DNA from: an uncultured Candidatus Melainabacteria bacterium | Lineage (GTDB): Bacteria; Cyanobacteriota; Vampirovibrionia; LMEP-6097 | DNA: 15,813 nt | Assembly (NCBI GenBank): GCA_937927525.1 | Contig: CALBDR010000157.1 | Span: forward strand, 1 to 15,813 | Direction: 5' to 3' | Shown here: in pieces, positions 14,710 to 15,813 of the stretch | Layout of the letters: each line of letters begins with the position of its first letter | Position numbering within the stretch: position 1 is the first letter of the stretch | Notes under the pieces: model-generated | The model's input: the letters and a program-made list of their open reading frames with translations, nothing else | Database searches by the model: none | What the model was told of the DNA's origin: nothing | Made by a program: the position numbers and the translations under genes

Positions 14710-15300
14710 ATGAACGAGAATTTGCTAAAAAATACCGTAAAATCCTCATTTTCTTCAGCTGATCAAGCTGATACTGTTTTAGGGGGTACTGACTCTGTGA
14801 GCTTTCTAGACACGCCTACAGCTCATGATTTAAGTGAAGAATTTAAAAATATTCAAGACGCTCAAGGTAAAAAAATCGCGATGATTGGTAGTCGTGATCT
14901 ATCTATGAGCCAGATTAAAATCATTGAAATGATTGGCTTTGGTCTAACTGCCGCAGGAAATACTGTTATTACTAGTGGTGGCTACTGTGGTACTAATTAC
15001 GCGACTATTAAAGGTGCGCTTAGAGGTAATTCAGATAAATTAAAAGTTATCCTACCTCAGACTCTTCAGCAACAGATTAAAGAAGTTCAAGATCAATTAA
15101 TCGGTGTTAAAAATATAGTTGAGCATCCAGAGTGGGCTCATATGCTTTTAGCTGATGCTTCGAGGCTTTGTAACCAAGAAATTATTTATGAATGCCAACA
15201 ATTAATTTGTTTTCTATATAGAGATAGTAATACGCTTAAAGACTCATTAAAGTATGCTCATAGTTTGAATAAAGTTGTTACTACTTTTTATTTAGATTAG
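14710..15300 (+). CDS. SLOG-domain (DprA/LOG-like) protein of cyanobacterial type
   Basis: A 196-residue protein with a single SLOG Rossmann-like domain, shorter than true DprA because the SAM-like and winged-helix domains are missing. Residues 1-50 are polar and probably a flexible tail. The domain begins at KKIAMIGSRDLS (54-65) and carries the nucleotide-binding loop TSGGYCGTNYATIKGALRG (88-106), then KLKVILPQTL (110-119), the LLADASRLCNQEIIYECQQLICF segment (146-168) and KVVTTFYLD at the C-terminus. The last three closely follow my recollection of a roughly 190-residue protein conserved in cyanobacteria and often annotated as DNA recombination-mediator protein A. Its actual function is not settled: ssDNA/nucleotide binding is possible, and a cytokinin-type LOG hydrolase is less likely because the PGGxGTxxE motif is not seen. 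It is divergent from pcrA, 18 bases apart, with no SD. Confidence 0.85.
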   Translation: MNENLLKNTVKSSFSSADQADTVLGGTDSVSFLDTPTAHDLSEEFKNIQDAQGKKIAMIGSRDLSMSQIKIIEMIGFGLTAAGNTVITSGGYCGTNYATIKGALRGNSDKLKVILPQTLQQQIKEVQDQLIGVKNIVEHPEWAHMLLADASRLCNQEIIYECQQLICFLYRDSNTLKDSLKYAHSLNKVVTTFYLD

Positions 15301-15317
15301 TGGAATATTCATAAACT

Positions 15318-15325
15318 GCCCCCAA
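15318..15325 (+). repeat. Left copy of an 8-bp direct repeat (GCCCCCAA)
   Basis: This G/C-rich octamer recurs in the same orientation at 15734-15741, bracketing the transposase fragment. Eight to nine bases is the target duplication length known for IS1-type elements. The right copy lies within the fragment's open frame, so it may be coincidence. Confidence 0.4.
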
Positions 15326-15379
15326 AGAATTGATTTGCACCGAAGAATGCTCTTCAGAAGGAGATTATCCTAACAGATA

Positions 15380-15763
15380 TCAAAATCCAAAATTACTAAT
15401 CTTTGGTCTGAGCTTATCAATAACTTGATTGTGGAAGTAGGAGTAAATATATAAAATATTCTCCAACATATCTATTCTTTTAGTAGTGCACCAAGTTCTT
15501 CTAGCAAGCCTTTTAATATTGTCTCGAATCATGGCGTAAGTGTGGTTCAGACTGAAGAGAGGATCTCTTCCCAAGGCTTTTAATTCTCCTTGTCCTACAA
15601 CACAGCCTCTTTTTCCTTTAAGCTGGATATGCCTACTTTCCCCGCAAACTTTTTTTATTATCTGTGGGTAATGTGGGCTTTGATCGGTAGAAAAAGTAAT
15701 TTCCCCAGAATGCGAATCCCTAAGCTTTGTCAAGCCCCCAATTTTAAGAACCAGTAACTCCAC
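15380..15763 (-). pseudogene. DDE transposase C-terminal fragment (IS1-like)
   Basis: This open frame codes the C-terminal half of an insertion-sequence transposase. Recognisable family stretches are STDQSPHYPQIIKKV (25-39, with Asp27 as the probable second catalytic Asp), GKRGCVVGQGELKALGRDPLFSLNHTYAMIRDNIKRL (50-86), and RRTWCTTKRIDMLENILYIYSYFHNQVI (88-115). I recall the GQGELK-x(4)-DPLFSLNHT and RTWCTTK pattern from transposases annotated as IS1 family; the exact family is uncertain. The N-terminal zinc-finger/HTH part and first catalytic Asp are missing. The frame is closed by a TAA at 15773-15775, and the GTG at 15763 has no support as a real start. It is therefore a truncated copy, or one split by a frameshift whose other part lies past the window edge. 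It points toward the SLOG gene; the 79 bases between them hold no gene. Confidence 0.75.
15734..15741 (+). repeat. Right copy of the 8-bp direct repeat (GCCCCCAA)
   Basis: Matches 15318-15325 exactly. It falls at residues 7-10 of the transposase ORF (KIGG), close to where recognisable transposase sequence begins, and just downstream of the putative integrase stop codon at 15744-15746. Confidence 0.4.
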
Positions 15764-15813
15764 TTTTAACTTTTAGCTCAAGGAACTGTTGGGGACTCAT
15801 TTTAAGAGCAGAA
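15744..15813 (-). pseudogene. Possible C-terminal tail of an integrase/transposase, cut by the window edge
   Basis: In a different frame from the transposase fragment, the minus strand reads SALKMSPQQFLELKVKSG and stops at TAA 15746-15744. The S-A-L-x(2)-S/T-P-x(2)-F spacing resembles the end of rve-type integrase domains (IS3/IS481 families, which end in forms like HSALGYLTPAEF). Only about 22 residues are visible, so this is tentative. If right, one insertion sequence has landed next to or inside another. Confidence 0.35.

Noticed and set aside
15341..15357. CTGAAGA / TCTTCGG hairpin downstream of the transposase fragment as terminator or IS end
   Set aside because: Stem is short with a wobble pair, no T-run follows, and no matching inverted repeat was seen at the other side.

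Overview
The window reads as an AT-rich bacterial chromosome segment. Several proteins (LepA C-terminus, Rel, PcrA, and especially the 196-residue SLOG protein) look most like cyanobacterial versions, yet nothing photosynthetic is present. My best inference is a non-photosynthetic member of the cyanobacterial phylum (Vampirovibrionia/Melainabacteria type). This rests on recalled family signatures, not on a search.

Layout. From 1 to 7.8 kb the genes are tightly packed housekeeping genes. The 3' two thirds of lepA (+) converges on a minus-strand cluster that reads, in transcription order, rel (ppGpp synthetase/hydrolase), rph (RNase PH), thiN (thiamine pyrophosphokinase) and a sodium:solute symporter overlapping thiN by 8 bases. 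Divergent from rel are a yggT membrane protein and mraY (lipid I synthesis) on the plus strand. A small lysine-rich ORF lies antisense to the mraY tail.

From 7.8 to 12.2 kb is an accessory island. It holds a degraded TPR/glycosyltransferase-9-like gene with a one-base frameshift and an apparent internal deletion, then two large proteins I do not recognise (544 and 579 aa). These two converge with directly abutting stop codons. The 579-aa protein has a weakly hydrophobic Ala/Gly-rich middle and a long charged, probably disordered tail. The 171-base gap behind it holds a small palindrome and an interleaved pair of inverted repeats.

From 12.2 to 15.3 kb, pcrA (UvrD-type helicase) on the minus strand is divergent from a cyanobacterial-type SLOG/DprA-like gene on the plus strand, with only 18 bases between them. 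The right end (15.3-15.8 kb) is insertion-sequence debris: a transposase C-terminal fragment and, at the edge, what may be the tail of an integrase.

A pattern that runs through the window: several genes lack a Shine-Dalgarno site and instead have a -10-like hexamer (twice with an extended TGn) about 7-8 bases before the start codon, as expected for leaderless mRNAs. I found no tRNA, rRNA or CRISPR array, and no convincing novel multi-gene system; the 544/579-aa pair is the best candidate for undescribed biology.
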